Shown piece after piece: positions 33,268 through 45,034 of a DNA stretch of 64,000 bases (positions within the stretch are counted from its first letter, which is position 1; each line of letters opens with the position of its first letter). The translations under genes and the position numbers were made by a program. The stretch comes from Nematopogon swammerdamellus (Eukaryota; Arthropoda; Insecta; Lepidoptera; Adelidae). The stretch is from NCBI GenBank assembly GCA_946902875.1, contig OX336349.1, positions 8,889,891 through 8,953,890 on the forward strand, written 5' to 3'. The notes under the pieces were generated by a model that saw only the letters and a program-made list of their open reading frames with translations, was not told the DNA's origin and did not search any database.

Positions 33268-36200
33268 ATGAAGTGTTGCTTAGGAATATTGTGTTGCGTG
33301 TTGTTCGCGGGGGCCGGTGGATATGTCGTGAAGCTGGATACTCCAACGGTGCAGCCACGATTTGGTAAGAAATCGTCATCATTTCTAGCATTATTGTGAT
33401 AACCAGCGTCTGTACCAGTGTACACTGGTTTATGTGACGGAGTCGTATTTTTTTTATCTTTTTTGGGTTAAGTACCTTAAAAGAGGAAAAAAAACGTAAC
33501 CTTTTAGGATCACTCTCGTGTCTGTCCGTGTTTTCGAGTTCAATCGTTACAGACACCGATACAGGTATTGTCTTTTATAATAGTAGAGAGAGACATACCA
33601 AGAGCGAACTAAAGCGAAATTAAAAAATATATATATAATGTTTCTTGATATACTAGGGACTAGTACTACTAGGTAGGTAGGGATACTAGGGATATAATAG
33701 GGACAAACTGCAGATTATTAGAATCTAACTACTTACAAGAACTTACAAGGTTTTCGGGTGAATATGAACGGGTGAAGGTGAAAGCTAGTAATTAAGTACC
33801 ATTTCACTTGTACCACTCGTAGTTCTTTCTTTTATACTTTGGCTATTTGGTTAATATTGAATTTTATTTTGCTTTATTCAATTTCCTTTATTAAACTAAA
33901 CAATATTAAAATAGTTATCAAATGAATCTAAGGTAGAAGTACCTAGCACACTTGCGGCATTTGGTTGATTGGGTTAACTGGAAGTTCACTTCACGTGTAC
34001 TGTGTTTTCTTTCGATTGTGTGCAATGAAATGTTTATGTTGTATTATTTTCTATTTCAGCCAGTAATCAGTCGTAATAATATGACTGCGAATTATTGGCA
34101 TAATCAAATTTCACGCTTTTCAGCGACTGCGGGTTGGCTGCACCGCCAGAAGTTAATTCTGGAATTATTTGAGAATGTCTGTGAGGTCAGCACCGACCCC
34201 ATGATCGTTCGCATGGCCAATGAATTTTCGTTGGAGAACGTTCTGTCTGAATATTCGGTGAGTTTACATTTCGTTATTATATTATTTTTATTCTGCAAAT
34301 ATGCCAGGCATTAACTTGCCTTTACACCTCATGCAACCGTATTTATTCTGTTTTGTGTAAAATGTTTATGTAATTTTTTGCGTTCATGGCCTAGATTAAG
34401 TGAGTTTATAAATATACGCTCTACTTTTCCGTATACATACGTACACATATGTCGACCGTAGCTCAGTGGTGCGACGGTCATCGGTCGACTGCAGTTCGTG
34501 AAGTAAAGTACCTACACCTGGGCGATGTCAGAATTTACATGGGTGACCGTTCGACCGTTTTGGAAGCTGACCGTGGTTTGGATTTCACCCTTTTTACCTT
34601 ACTAGTCGGTAGGGATTAACCCTCCCGGGTTGGTACCACCACACTGAATGAAAGGTCGGTGTAAACAGCTATTTAAGTAATTAGTGTTTTCCGCCAAGTC
34701 CGCAGTTTAGCCGTCACGACCAAAGGGAAGAACTGACACGGTACCTATTTCACCAAGATGTTAAGGGCTGACATCGCGTATGTTGGTGATGAAGACAACC
34801 GTGTCAGATTAGATAATACTTACCAAGAACAAATTTCGTAATGTGTATGCTCGTATCAAGAAAACTCTTTTTTTTCAGTTAACAGATCTGTCAACCAATT
34901 TCCGTAATCTCTACGAAGTGAAAGGTCTGCTGGCAAGAGACGAAATATTTTCCGAATACAAGGCAGACAACCTAGAGGAGCTCCGTCTAATCTACAATCT
35001 CTTGTACTACGCTAACGACTTCGATATATTTTACACATCAGCTGCATGGGCAAGACAGAATGTCAATTGTGGAATATTCGTAGACGCTTTGTACGCAGCC
35101 GTCATTCACAGAAAGGACACGGAAAAGATTGCCGTTCCAGCACCTTACGAAATTCTGCCCAACTACTTTATTCGCCGAGACGCCATAGCAAAAACTATAC
35201 TCCTGTTCAAAAACAAAGATATGCCTCTACCAGAAATAATGGGAGTTCACGTCGATGGTAATATTTACACAGTTGACGCGAATTATACCGGAGCAATAGA
35301 TAGTAGCGACGAATCTAAAATATCTTACTTCACGGAAGACGTCGGCCTTAACACATTTTATTACTTGATGAACCTACGAAACGCGCATTGGTTGAATAGA
35401 GTCCACGACGGTACCAATATAAGAGGTGAATATTGGTACTATATCATTCGTCAGCTGAACGCCAGGTACAACTTGGAGCGCATCGCCAATGGTCTGAAAG
35501 AAGTAGAGGGACTGTCTTGGTCTACTCCAATCGATACCAGCTATGACCCAATGTTAATGTACAGCAACGGGCGTTTCTTCCCGGAGAGAGTGAACAGCTT
35601 CACAGTTAATCCTGATGATACCGCATACTTGTTAGACTTCGAAAATCACATCAGTACCATGGTGCAGGAAATGGTTAGTATTGCAAACAAGTGACATAGT
35701 TTTTAAATAGATTCATAAAATGTTCATTTTAATTGTACATGGGAAATGAACACTTTAACTTCAATTTAAATAGTTGTAGATCTCTATACAAATTGTTATT
35801 TTTAATGCTTAATTTGTATCTTTACCTTAAAGTAATATTATATAATCATTTATTTCAGACGGAGTTCAATAAGACTGTTCTCATGAACACAATATTCGAC
35901 CTTCTGACTGCGGAAGATAAAAACTACGATTGGATTGCACGTCGTGCACTTGGAAGCGATCTAGTAGATGTCAATTCTAGGTAATATTTTTTACTTTGAA
36001 AACTAAGTCCGGAGTACTATGTAATATCCGAAAATGATTAATTTCATTTACATTTTACAGATTGCCGTCTGTATTGGAGCACTACGCCACAACTCTAAGA
36101 GATCCGATCTACTGGCGACTTAACAAGCAATTTCTCAATATGTTCAATATAGCTCTTAAGGTTCTAGAACCGTACGCTCACAATCAGTTATATTTCCCGG

Positions 36201-37453
36201 GTGTAGAAGTAATGGACATAGCTGTAAAGAAAATGCAAACTTTTAACGACTACAATGTATTCGACGTAACCGACTCGGTGACAACGAACATCGTAGATAG
36301 TCTGATCCACGTAAATATCGGACAGCCAAGACTGAATCACAAACCCTTTACAATAAAGATTAATGTGGCTTCCCTTGTGTCACAAAAAGCTTTAGTGAAA
36401 ATCTTTATAGGGCCCAGGTTTTTACCGATAGACATTGCTTTGAAAAAGGACTCTTTGAAGCAACTCGACTCCTTCGATTACACTTTGAAAGTGGGAACTA
36501 ACATCATAATTATAAAATCGGACCAGATTAACAACATTGCAGGTGACTTTGCGCCTTTGAGAACTCTATTCAAAAAAGTTGAGGAAGCCGAATTAGGCTT
36601 GGAACCCTTATACTTTACCGATGTCGACTCAATTGTCGGTTTTCCTTCAAGGCTTATCCTTCCGAAAGGAACCGTCGAAGGGTTACCACTACAATTGTAC
36701 GTTATAGTCGCTCCTTTTGTAAAATCAGACGGTGTATACGATATGGAATTCAATAAGGAAATATTATCTCCTGGTTATCCATTTGATCGTCGTATTGACA
36801 ATCCCAAATTATTCGATTTGGCAAATACGATATTCAAAGATATTTTAATCACACATAAGGGAGACAGTAAAGCATACGGTGGCAGCGGCGGAGAAACGTC
36901 TACAGGAACCGGTAGCTATGGCTCTAAATTGAAAAGTACTTTTGACTATCAGAGCAAAAAACAATCAAACTACAAATCATATGACTATACTGCTAAAAAG
37001 GGAAAATACGAAAATAAGAAATTTGATTACGAAAGCAAAAGGTTGAATCGCACGGGAACTGTAAAACCTGATCCGGTTGTTGCACCTGCTGAATCTATTC
37101 CTGTTGTAAATGTCATTCCGATCGAGTTAGTGCAAACAACAGAAAAAGTTTTTATAAATTCACAAATTTCTACAAATATTGAAGGCAGAGAAGGTTTCGA
37201 CTATAAAGGTGATGTACTAGCTGACAAACATGAAGTGCTAGATATTGACGACACAAAATATCAGGAAGGTCTAAATAGGAAATACAGCGAAAGGCCTGTC
37301 GACATAATACCTAATATTTTTAAAGAACATCCTACTAGCAAGGAAGACCCATTCGTGGAACAAACTGATCACAAACCAATGCAAATTACATGGGCGAAAA
37401 AGTATATTGGTGAACTAGATAGCAATTCAAGCGAGGAACCGATATACTATTAA
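33268..37453 (+). CDS. Hexamerin with a long C-terminal extension, complete
   Basis: Five exons: 33268-33364, 34124-34257, 34879-35673, 35859-35980, 36061-37453; 2541 nt, 846 aa. Signal peptide MKCCLGILCCVLFAGAGG. For exon 2 the acceptor cttttcag at 34116-34123 is used; the earlier ctatttcag (34051-34059) would run into TAA at once. The exon 3 donor is gttagt. Middle domain: YFTEDVGLN is present but the following His and Pro of signature 1 are lost. TTLRDPIYW matches signature 2. Exon 4 is shorter (122 nt against 158). After ITHKGD (about 36862) comes a tail of about 196 residues: Gly/Ser-rich, then Lys/Tyr-rich with FDYQSKK, YDYTAKK, FDYESKR and FDYKGD, then acidic. Usual lepidopteran hexamerins are about 700-750 aa. 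Storage role by family; the tail's job is unknown. Confidence 0.93.
34451..34812 (+). mobile_element. Old S1 SINE in intron 2 of the tailed hexamerin
   Basis: gtcgaccgtagctcagtggt (A box), acatgggtgaccgttcgacc, gtggtttggatttcac (B box) and body to gtgtcagatt. More diverged than most copies, and the poly(A) has decayed. Confidence 0.65.
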
Positions 37454-37500
37454 AATAATATTGTACGTAATATAATAGGTATGTTCTTGTTGAATATGAT

Positions 37501-37506
37501 AATAAA
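37501..37506 (+). terminator. Poly(A) signal of the tailed hexamerin
   Basis: AATAAA 48 bp after the stop. A second AATAAA at 37946-37951 lies beyond the transposon fragment. Confidence 0.55.
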
Positions 37507-37517
37507 TTATAATATAG

Positions 37518-37715
37518 AAACAATGGGGCCCTGGTGTGCCGAGGCAAAAATTTTAGTGAGAGAATTGGGAGAACTTTTGCGGGAAATTTCAGGAGATAGC
37601 CGTGCCGGTTCCTACCTCACACAAAGAATCGGCCTTGCCATTGTGAGGGGGAACTCGGCCAGTGTCATGGGCACCTTTCCGACAGCGGCAGCGATGGACG
37701 AGATTTTTTACTTTT
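37518..37715 (+). mobile_element. Non-LTR C-terminal fragment
   Basis: Open frame with ILVRELGELLREISGDSRAG, YLTQRIGLAIVRGNSASVMG and TFPTAAAMDEIFYF. I believe this is the C-terminal end of a retrotransposon protein seen in many moth genomes; the clade is uncertain. Confidence 0.45.
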
Positions 37716-38519
37716 AGTTGCTGTCGGCAAGGTGCTCGTGTAGCATCTTCTGGGATTTCCCGTTAAGGTTTTTATATATTTATTTATTATTATTTCTTTT
37801 ATAGTTTTAGTTTTAGGTAATTTTAATTTAGGTAGTTTTAGTTTTTATGTTGTTTGTTTTAAGTTTAGGTAATTTTAATTTAGGTCGTTTTAGTTTATAT
37901 TTGCAGATGTACTTGATATCTGAATGTGATGTGAAATTCTGTTGCAATAAATACTTTACCCAAATATAGAACTTAACAAAATGTCAGTTTTAATTTTGTG
38001 TGCACATTGCACTCTTAATAATGTACTTTGAAGGGAAATTCACCCAAATACGAAATAAATTGTGACTATTCTTAAGTCGGGTTTCAAACTCATGTGATTA
38101 AATGTCAAGTCCTCGCTTTCCACGGAGCATTATAATTTTGGAACTGTTCCACATCTTTTTCACTAATGTATTCTGAAACGATATATTTTCTTATTTTCAT
38201 ACTGATGTTTCTAAACTATTGCCGCAATGACAACTCGACCCACGCGGCAAAAATCGTATAGTCGTTTACAACAGCAGACATTTTAATAATAACAATAAAT
38301 GTATACTGTATGTTACCGCTCATGTGGAACTCTCATGTCAGGGTTTGCATTTTATTAGTTTTAATGTGCACGTAGGAAATGGAGCTTCATTTTAAAGTTA
38401 ATTATTTGGGGATTTATTGGCATAAGCTACGAGTCCTAAGACTATAAAACCCCTGGAAACAGCTCAGAATAATAATTTTGTATACAAATGTCCAATCTTG
38501 CATACCAAGTTCACACATA

Positions 38520-38602
38520 GTTCACCAAGTTGTAATGGTCTGACATGACATGATGGATGTTGTAGATAATATAGCCAATCATGACATCTGTTTTCATAAA
38601 AC
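38520..38602 (+). mobile_element. S1 3' remnant
   Basis: agttcaccaagttgtaatgg to gatggatgttgtagataata and ttttcataaaa; strongly diverged. Confidence 0.45.
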
Positions 38603-38689
38603 ACACCATTATAAAAAGTGCGTATTGAGCAATATTGGGAAAGGTTTAGGCCAGGATATCGAAATTATTTTAAGTTTTCAGAGCAAAAT

Positions 38690-38905
38690 GGTACAAAGGA
38701 GATATCGAATAATCTCAGATCTTTCCTCTACTCTACAGAAACTCTGGAACGCTCTCATATATTTCCTCCAAAGTACAGTCTCGGGTCCTTCAAGTGGGGC
38801 GGGACCTGTCACGTCGGCATGGCATTCGTAACCCCCCCATACGACCGAATGTCCATGGGCGCCGTCAGACACCTCATGCATGGGTGCCTCGGCGCAATAA
38901 TAATT
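38690..38905 (+). mobile_element. LINE C-terminal fragment
   Basis: tttcctccaaagtacagtct and gacctgtcacgtcggcatgg match the far end of the family at 23708-24202 and 30165-30320. Confidence 0.6.
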
Positions 38906-39161
38906 TCGAGTTTACAATAAAAAAAAATCTCAGTTCAATAAGCAATCGTCGAGAAACGTATTTTTAGAGATAGCCTTGTAGCAAAAAATAAAATAAAAAT
39001 AGGCTATCAAACTTGTTGCACGAAACTATTATAAATACCTAAATTATTGTCATACTTCATGGTCAGTTTTGTATGCGGCTGGTATCAATTCAATGTGTCA
39101 GAATGTGTGAATTATATTGTGTGAGACTCCGCCTCTATAATTCTTTTTCCTCGAAGAAGAC

Positions 39162-39484
39162 ATACATACATACCACACGCTGTATCCCGACAATCGAGGT
39201 AGGCAGATTAATCGGTGTTGTGCTGCAAGGACGCCCGTAAATTACAGCACAATACCGACCACCACGTTTAGCAAAGTTTTTGGACAAGATAACTATCAAC
39301 CAGCAACTAAGCACGAAAACACACCTGCTGCACGACTCGGTGGAAGGACCGTGCCAAGGTGAGAGGTGGTCAGTCTGTCGCCCTTTAGCACGACATTTTT
39401 CGCACGGCACTTAGTCGCCTTTAACGATATGCACGTGGAGAGATGCATTGGGGCTATTCTTTTTAAGTACGGGCCACACACGGT
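39162..39484 (-). mobile_element. S2 repeat, near full length
   Basis: From the catacatacataccacacgc end through the inverted pair to acgggccacacacggta. Confidence 0.72.
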
Positions 39485-39745
39485 ACTGCAGTTGGGCTAT
39501 TATTTTTAACTCGAAGGAGATTGCAATAAAACATTATGTTAATTAATTAATTCGTATCGTCAATCATTCGCAAGAAAGTCATTGTAGATTGAAATTATTT
39601 TCGAATATAATCTCTACTTCTTATAAAAGGGAACGTCTGTACGTATGTATGTATGCATGTTTGAGGTAATCTCCGGAACCACTGAACAGATTTTGATGCG
39701 GTTTGCGTATTATAGAGTAGTTCTTGAGGCTCACTAAAGGCTATA

Positions 39746-39901
39746 TTTTTTTTTAATGGAAACTGACACGTCTGGCTACATCACCTAGAACATCCGTGAT
39801 GTTAGCCCACAACAAGGGGTGAGCTAGGTGCCATATCAGTGCTTCCCCCTTTGGTCGTGCCGGCTACACTGAACTGGACGGAAACATCACGCTAAATAGC
39901 C
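39746..39901 (-). mobile_element. S1 3' fragment
   Basis: T run, ggaaactgacacgtctggc, ending at gaactggacggaaacatc. Confidence 0.65.
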
Positions 39902-39988
39902 TTCGCTTCCACATAGGGCTTCGCAGTATCAAATAAAGTATAGTATGAACGGAATAGAGAGAGAGAATATAAGAGAAGCGATAGTTTT

Positions 39989-40403
39989 TAGGTTTCCGTA
40001 TCCCGCACGGAAGCCTATTACTAAGCCTCCGCCGTCTGTCCGTCCGTCCGTCCCTCCGTCTGTCCGAGGGCTGTATCTCTTGAACCGTAATAGGTAGCCC
40101 GTTGAAACTTTCACAGAATATGCGTTACTGTGGCGGATATAACAACAAATAAGAAAAATAAGAACATGTTAAAAATTAAGGGGGGCCCCCATACAAGAAA
40201 CGTACAATAAAATTGATTAGTCACACTATTGAATAATAGGTGGCACCACAGGCTTTTATACATTGCAATGTGAGGTGCTGTCATTTCCCCACCGTAAATT
40301 GCGATCGACCTCATTGAGGCTTCTCTCCGATTGAGCGGTTATTGATAGCGGATAGATACGGAAACCTCCGCGCGCGAGTAAAACTCGCACTTGACAGATT
40401 TTT
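39989..40403 (+). mobile_element. S4 repeat, full length
   Basis: aggtttccgtatcccgcacg start, (gtcc)n at 40036-40062, end gcgagtaaaactcgcacttg. Confidence 0.68.
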
Positions 40404-41002
40404 TTATCATACATATAATGAGCGAATCCGCGGACATAATAATAAGCTAGTATAATAATAAGTCTCAAATATATATAATACTACTAACGTACTTTGAGAG
40501 GGATTCTTCTTGATAAGCCACAATATTACTGAAAGTTATTCCATTTTGTACCCCTCAAGCGTCTAGGGAAAATATCCCATTTGTCCCGCACGTTGCGCGG
40601 TCCTCGTGTACGAGCTACGTTCCATTCGCCGCTACATTTGCATGCTTATCTCGGGCACTAGATGTAACCTGGCCTGGGAGAGTGCATGAGGGATAGGTCA
40701 AACACTGAAAAGTATATGTGAAAACACTTTTGCTACCTTAGGTACTTACTTATTTATGTGAAATAGCCGTCATTGGATACTATTTTCAAATAATTTTTTC
40801 ACTGATTAATCAAATAAAAAATTAAATAAAAAAAGGTTTTTATTGGTCAGGCACATAGAGATACATACTACCTAGCTATATTACAAGTGCTTTGGTACCA
40901 ATACTGTGCCCGCGAGATCGTGTATTTGTTGGAAACTGCCGCCTAAACTGGCTCTAAGGCTGTTTCATACATTGCTTGGTCAACTGGTGATTTGAACATT
41001 TA

Positions 41003-41164
41003 GGTATGGCCATGTAAATAGTTTGTGTTTTCGTCCAGTTCAGTGTACCCGGCACGACCGAAGGGAAGCACTGACGTGGCACCAAGTTCACCTGGTGTTA
41101 TGGGCTGACATCACGGATGTTGTAGGTGATGTAGCCAACCGTGTCAGTTTCTATTAAAAAAAAA
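41003..41164 (+). mobile_element. S1 3' half with poly(A)
   Basis: Starts at tggccatgtaaatagtttgt; head absent; poly(A) kept. Confidence 0.7.
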
Positions 41165-41700
41165 CCAACTTTGTAAATTATTACGTAAGGCGAATTCAAT
41201 AAGTTCGCGGTGAAGATTCTGTGGAACAAGGTGACATACCACGTGCTAAATTCGCAGGTGAATATTTACACTAGCGTCGTATTTTAAGACTCATTGGATA
41301 CCAATGATGCAGAATGTATAAATTGCTTTTGGCACATGTCGTGTGTCTGTATCGCACTGGAATCCCCTCGTTATTCAAGTTTAGATGCCAAGTTCGATCT
41401 TACTCATCTCATTACAAATGTACATGACAGTACAAGATTCGGCATAAGGGTCTAACTAAATCCTCATCAGATTATTCAGATAAAACGTAGTTTATGTAAA
41501 AGATAACAAGTTTCCAAATCGATCGCGATGAGATTGCTTAGTTCTATGCCTTATCGAATAACAGAAGAGTGTATAAACTCCATAAGTAATGAAACGAAAT
41601 TTATTAAAAAACCAAAAATAACATCATCATACCGAATCTAGATCAAGAAATTAATTTTTATTGCTTCAAAGTAAAGTTTGAAATAAGCGATTAAAACGGT
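41165..41700. other. Intergenic stretch without features
   Basis: No repeat family or coding frame recognised; 40405-41000 is likewise empty. Confidence 0.4.
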
Positions 41701-41710
41701 TAGGTTTCTA

Positions 41711-42083
41711 GCTTTCCGTACCTCAAAAGGGGAAAAACGGAACCCTTATAGGGTCACTTTGTTGACCGTCCGTCCGACTATCAAGACTCTCAGGAACGGG
41801 TGGAGGTATCAAGTTGAAATTTTTATAAATTATTAAGGTATCATAAAATTTGACAAGAGACAGGGTCTCACAGCACATTTAAAGGTAAAATTCCGAAAAT
41901 ATTTAATTTATAGATATCAGATAAATTTTTTTTGCTCTATAGTAAAAAGATAATATATACAAGCTTCAAATTTGGTGTTATTTTACAGTGCAAACTTTAT
42001 AAAAATTACAAATAATAAGAACCGGCCAATTACGTGGTGGTACGGAACCCTCGGTGCGTGGGTCCGAGTCGCCCTTGTTTATA
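41711..42083 (+). mobile_element. S4-related repeat
   Basis: tttccgtacctcaaaagggg at the start, tacggaaccctcggtgcgtg and gtccgagtcgcccttg at the end. Confidence 0.62.
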
Positions 42084-42260
42084 ACTGACACTGTGGTTGT
42101 TTCCAGAAGTCCAACGAACAACCAGACAGCCAATAACACTATCCCTCGCGAAACCAGGTTCAGCGAGGTGCCATTATTATCGCAGATTTTATTGACACAC
42201 CTTTCATGATCTCCAGGTAACACACTGGAGTTAGGGAACACACTCACCGAAAGATCATTT
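42084..42260 (-). mobile_element. Diverged S3 LINE 3' end
   Basis: tatccctcgcgaaaccaggt and gcgaggtgccattattatcg match 9790-9850. Confidence 0.45.
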
Positions 42261-42692
42261 GCTTGGAGGAAATAAGATAGCTTGATGACTATTTCGTTTC
42301 CGCCGTAAGACATAGGAACAATTTAGCAATAATATGGGTTCTGAGAAGTTGGGTGATCAATTCCGGGGACGTGTTCGGCGAGTATAGGGATCTTAATTAT
42401 TACGTTTCGATGATTCACAGTGATTCAAACGATATACCATCTGCGGCAATATTTGTCTTTTTATTTTAATAAAATTTACGAAAACATGGGACTTACCAGC
42501 AAAGAAGAAACTGTAGACTCGATGTGGCTAAGATATAGATAGAAGCAGTGAATGTCATTTCGAGATTGCCATTTGAAATTGACAAGGATTGGCTGTGATT
42601 GCCAATTGGGACTTCAGCATCTTTCTTTATCTAAACTCATCATCAGGTATTGTATGTTACATTAATGGGCATAATATGGTCACCGTGATCGT

Positions 42693-42983
42693 GATCACCG
42701 TGTGGTTTAACACTTTACACAACGAGACAGGCATTACTGGTGCGGGTTGATACCACCGCACGGTCGAAACGGCTATCTAAATATTTCGTGTTTTCCGTCC
42801 AGTTCAGTGTAGCGGACATGAAATTAAGGGAAGCAATGACATGGCACCTAGTTCACCCGGTGTTATGGGCTGACATCACGGATGTTGTAGGTGATGTAGC
42901 CAACCGTGTCAGTTTCCATAAAAAAAAATGTAGGTCGCCTACGCCTGTCTCGTTGTTAATAAGTGTTGAGCCAAACGGTGATC
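42693..42983. mobile_element. Terminal-inverted-repeat element containing an S1
   Basis: Ends of about 40 bp: gatcaccgtgtggtttaaca ... aacgagacaggc (42693-42732) and the complement, gcctgtctcgttgttaata ... acggtgatc (42943-42983). Nearly all of the interior is the S1 copy. Confidence 0.7.
42740..42929 (+). mobile_element. S1 3' half nested in the TIR element
   Basis: Begins gcgggttgataccaccgca and ends tttccataaaaaaaa. The open frame at 42740-42994 is this repeat. Confidence 0.72.
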
Positions 42984-42999
42984 ATTCGGTTTGAGAATG

Positions 43000-43960
43000 A
43001 GCTTGTACCACTTCATCGATAAAGTAGTAATAGAAATATAGTTTCATACCTTAGAAGCAAGAAAATAATGTGAATTTCATTGATTTTCATGGATTCTAAA
43101 AACGTAACGTTATTTAAAGGTAAGGCATTCAACGCTTTTCGACATTAATATCTTCTTACAAAGATCCATCCGTGGGTCCAGCTAATGCATGAAGGAAAAA
43201 TGTATCATGCTTACATTTTCCCTTCGAACAACTAACGACAATACGAGTATATAAATCAACTACAAATTATGTAATAAGTCTTATATATGCCCAAATTCCA
43301 CTAGATCACAAAGAAAACAAATTGAACAGCAGCTAGGAATGTTCTATCTGCGGTGTGTGTCCTTGCATGTTTCAACTTTTAATTGCGTATTTGTATGACG
43401 TTAACGATCGCTGAAATATGCTTCAGAAGCGTTTGTTTTATGACGTTCCAATGCGCAACGAGACGCCGCAAATAAAACGCAATAACATTTGGCTAACTAG
43501 ACTAAATATTATGGATTATCTTTTTTTATTTGAAATTACACGAATAGCACGTGATCTTTGTCGATGATCATGCTCATAGATCGACGATCGTAAATTGAAT
43601 ATAGTTCCTTCAAACTACGGAATGATGACTTCAAGTTGATCCTTTTGGGATCGCCTTGTTGTCGTCAGTATTTATATAATGTTGCCTATTGCGTATTTGT
43701 CGGTTTGTTAAAGTTATGATATTTTTAATAACCTTTAAAAATTATAAAAATACAAAAATAAATTATTACAATTCCATCTCTTTACCATCTCTACCAAAGT
43801 CTCTACTAGCACAGACTGCTCAATTGTTTTGTTTTTTATTTAATTCCATTAAAAGTATTTAATGCGAAGAACTTTGGCCTTATTAAGATGATATGTTATT
43901 AAGGTATAAGCGACAAAAGAGGTTGGCATTAAAAAAAAACAAATTTAAAAATATTCTATA
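43000..43960. other. AT-rich intergenic stretch
   Basis: No gene, repeat family or RNA gene recognised. Confidence 0.45.
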
Positions 43961-43984
43961 ATGTTTATTATATTTTACATATTT

Positions 43985-44123
43985 TTATATTAGGTTGAAG
44001 CTGCTGGATAAGGCTAAGCCCGTTTCTCGTTTTATTATTTCAATATGGGTGGTATTGTGCCTCGCTGATCCTGGTTTCGGAAGATGGGGTTTGGCTGCTT
44101 TGAGGACACTTGAAGCACTCATA
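43985..44123 (-). CDS. Possible 3'-terminal exon of an unknown minus-strand gene
   Basis: On the minus strand a pyrimidine-rich stretch ends aaaccag at 44124, followed by an open frame: MSASSVLKAAKPHLPKPGSA, RHNTTHIEIIKRETGLALSS and SFNLI, then a stop. AATAAA (minus strand, 43969-43964) follows within 25 bp. Codon content looks protein-like and unlike the repeat families here. I do not recognise the product, and I found no upstream exon to the right. It could be chance or a transposon fragment. Confidence 0.25.
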
Positions 44124-44280
44124 CTGGTTTTAATAAAAATAATAAAATAAAAAAAATCAAGGGCACCGAAAAATAAGGAATATTGCTTACCCAACCCATT
44201 TTTAACTTTGGCCATAAAGTTTTAAGGATTTTTTCTATAGAACCTCACGGCACATGCATGGCATGTGCCGCTCATAGGCA

Positions 44281-44432
44281 TGGCACATCACGCGCTACAC
44301 CCGTAACGTCCGTCCATTTACACCTTGCTGCCGTCGGACATAGTTCCCACGCCAGTGCTTTCGGTGGTGCCGGCCACACTGAACTTGGCGAAAAACTCAT
44401 ACTACATTTCATAGCCGTTTTCAACGCTTCAT
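44281..44432 (-). mobile_element. Very diverged S1 fragment
   Basis: cacccgtaacgtccgtccat, cgccagtgctttcggtggtg and catagccgttttcaacg follow S1 order with many changes. Confidence 0.4.
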
Positions 44433-44469
44433 AAGTAGTAGGTAGGTATACCTAATAATAATAATAGTT

Positions 44470-44700
44470 GCGTACGTCACATTGCGCGTAAGAAAGTCGC
44501 TTGAAGGCGTGAAGGCGTGATGGCGCGAGGCGTTGATTGTGAAGCAGGGAAGAGCGGCGGCGCGGCAGCGGACAGGCATTATAGCCGATCACCGCATTCT
44601 ATATTCCGGCGCGGAAGTGAGGCGTATAGCCCGTTTCTCGGGACAGACGTACTCAAGCGACGGACCGCAGCGGGCCGCTCCAGGCGGGTCCGTTTAAATT
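44470..44700. other. GC-rich patch
   Basis: gaagagcggcggcgcggcag and cgcagcgggccgctccagg in otherwise AT-rich DNA; no product recognised in the short frame at 44517-44702. Confidence 0.3.
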
Positions 44701-45034
44701 AATTAAACGTAAGATTATTTCATCAGATGATTACTTCGAGAAAATAATGAATAGAGTTATAGATATAGGTTGTCCCAAGAAATTGTTACCAATTGTCTTG
44801 TCATACTATATACGCCAGTTTGGTATGTAGTCGGGAACACTTATTTTCTGTTCACTTTTAGTTTTAGATTCGTTTTCAAATTTGTAAAATTATAGAAGTG
44901 TCTTCTCTCCTTTTCTGTTTATTCGTAAGAATTTGTCGATTGTCTTTACATTGTGTCTGTGATTAGTTTTAAATTTACTATTTTAGGTGAATTTTAATTT
45001 ATTATTTTTTTCTTTCATACTTACTATTTTGTAA

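Noticed and set aside
34051..34123. Acceptor ctatttcag at 34059 as the start of exon 2 in the tailed hexamerin
   Set aside because: In the required phase it meets TAA after four codons; the acceptor at 34123 gives ATAGWLHRQKLILELF, matching the family and an exon of 134 nt.
42740..42994. 84-codon open frame
   Set aside because: Lies in the S1 SINE body and the flanking inverted repeat.
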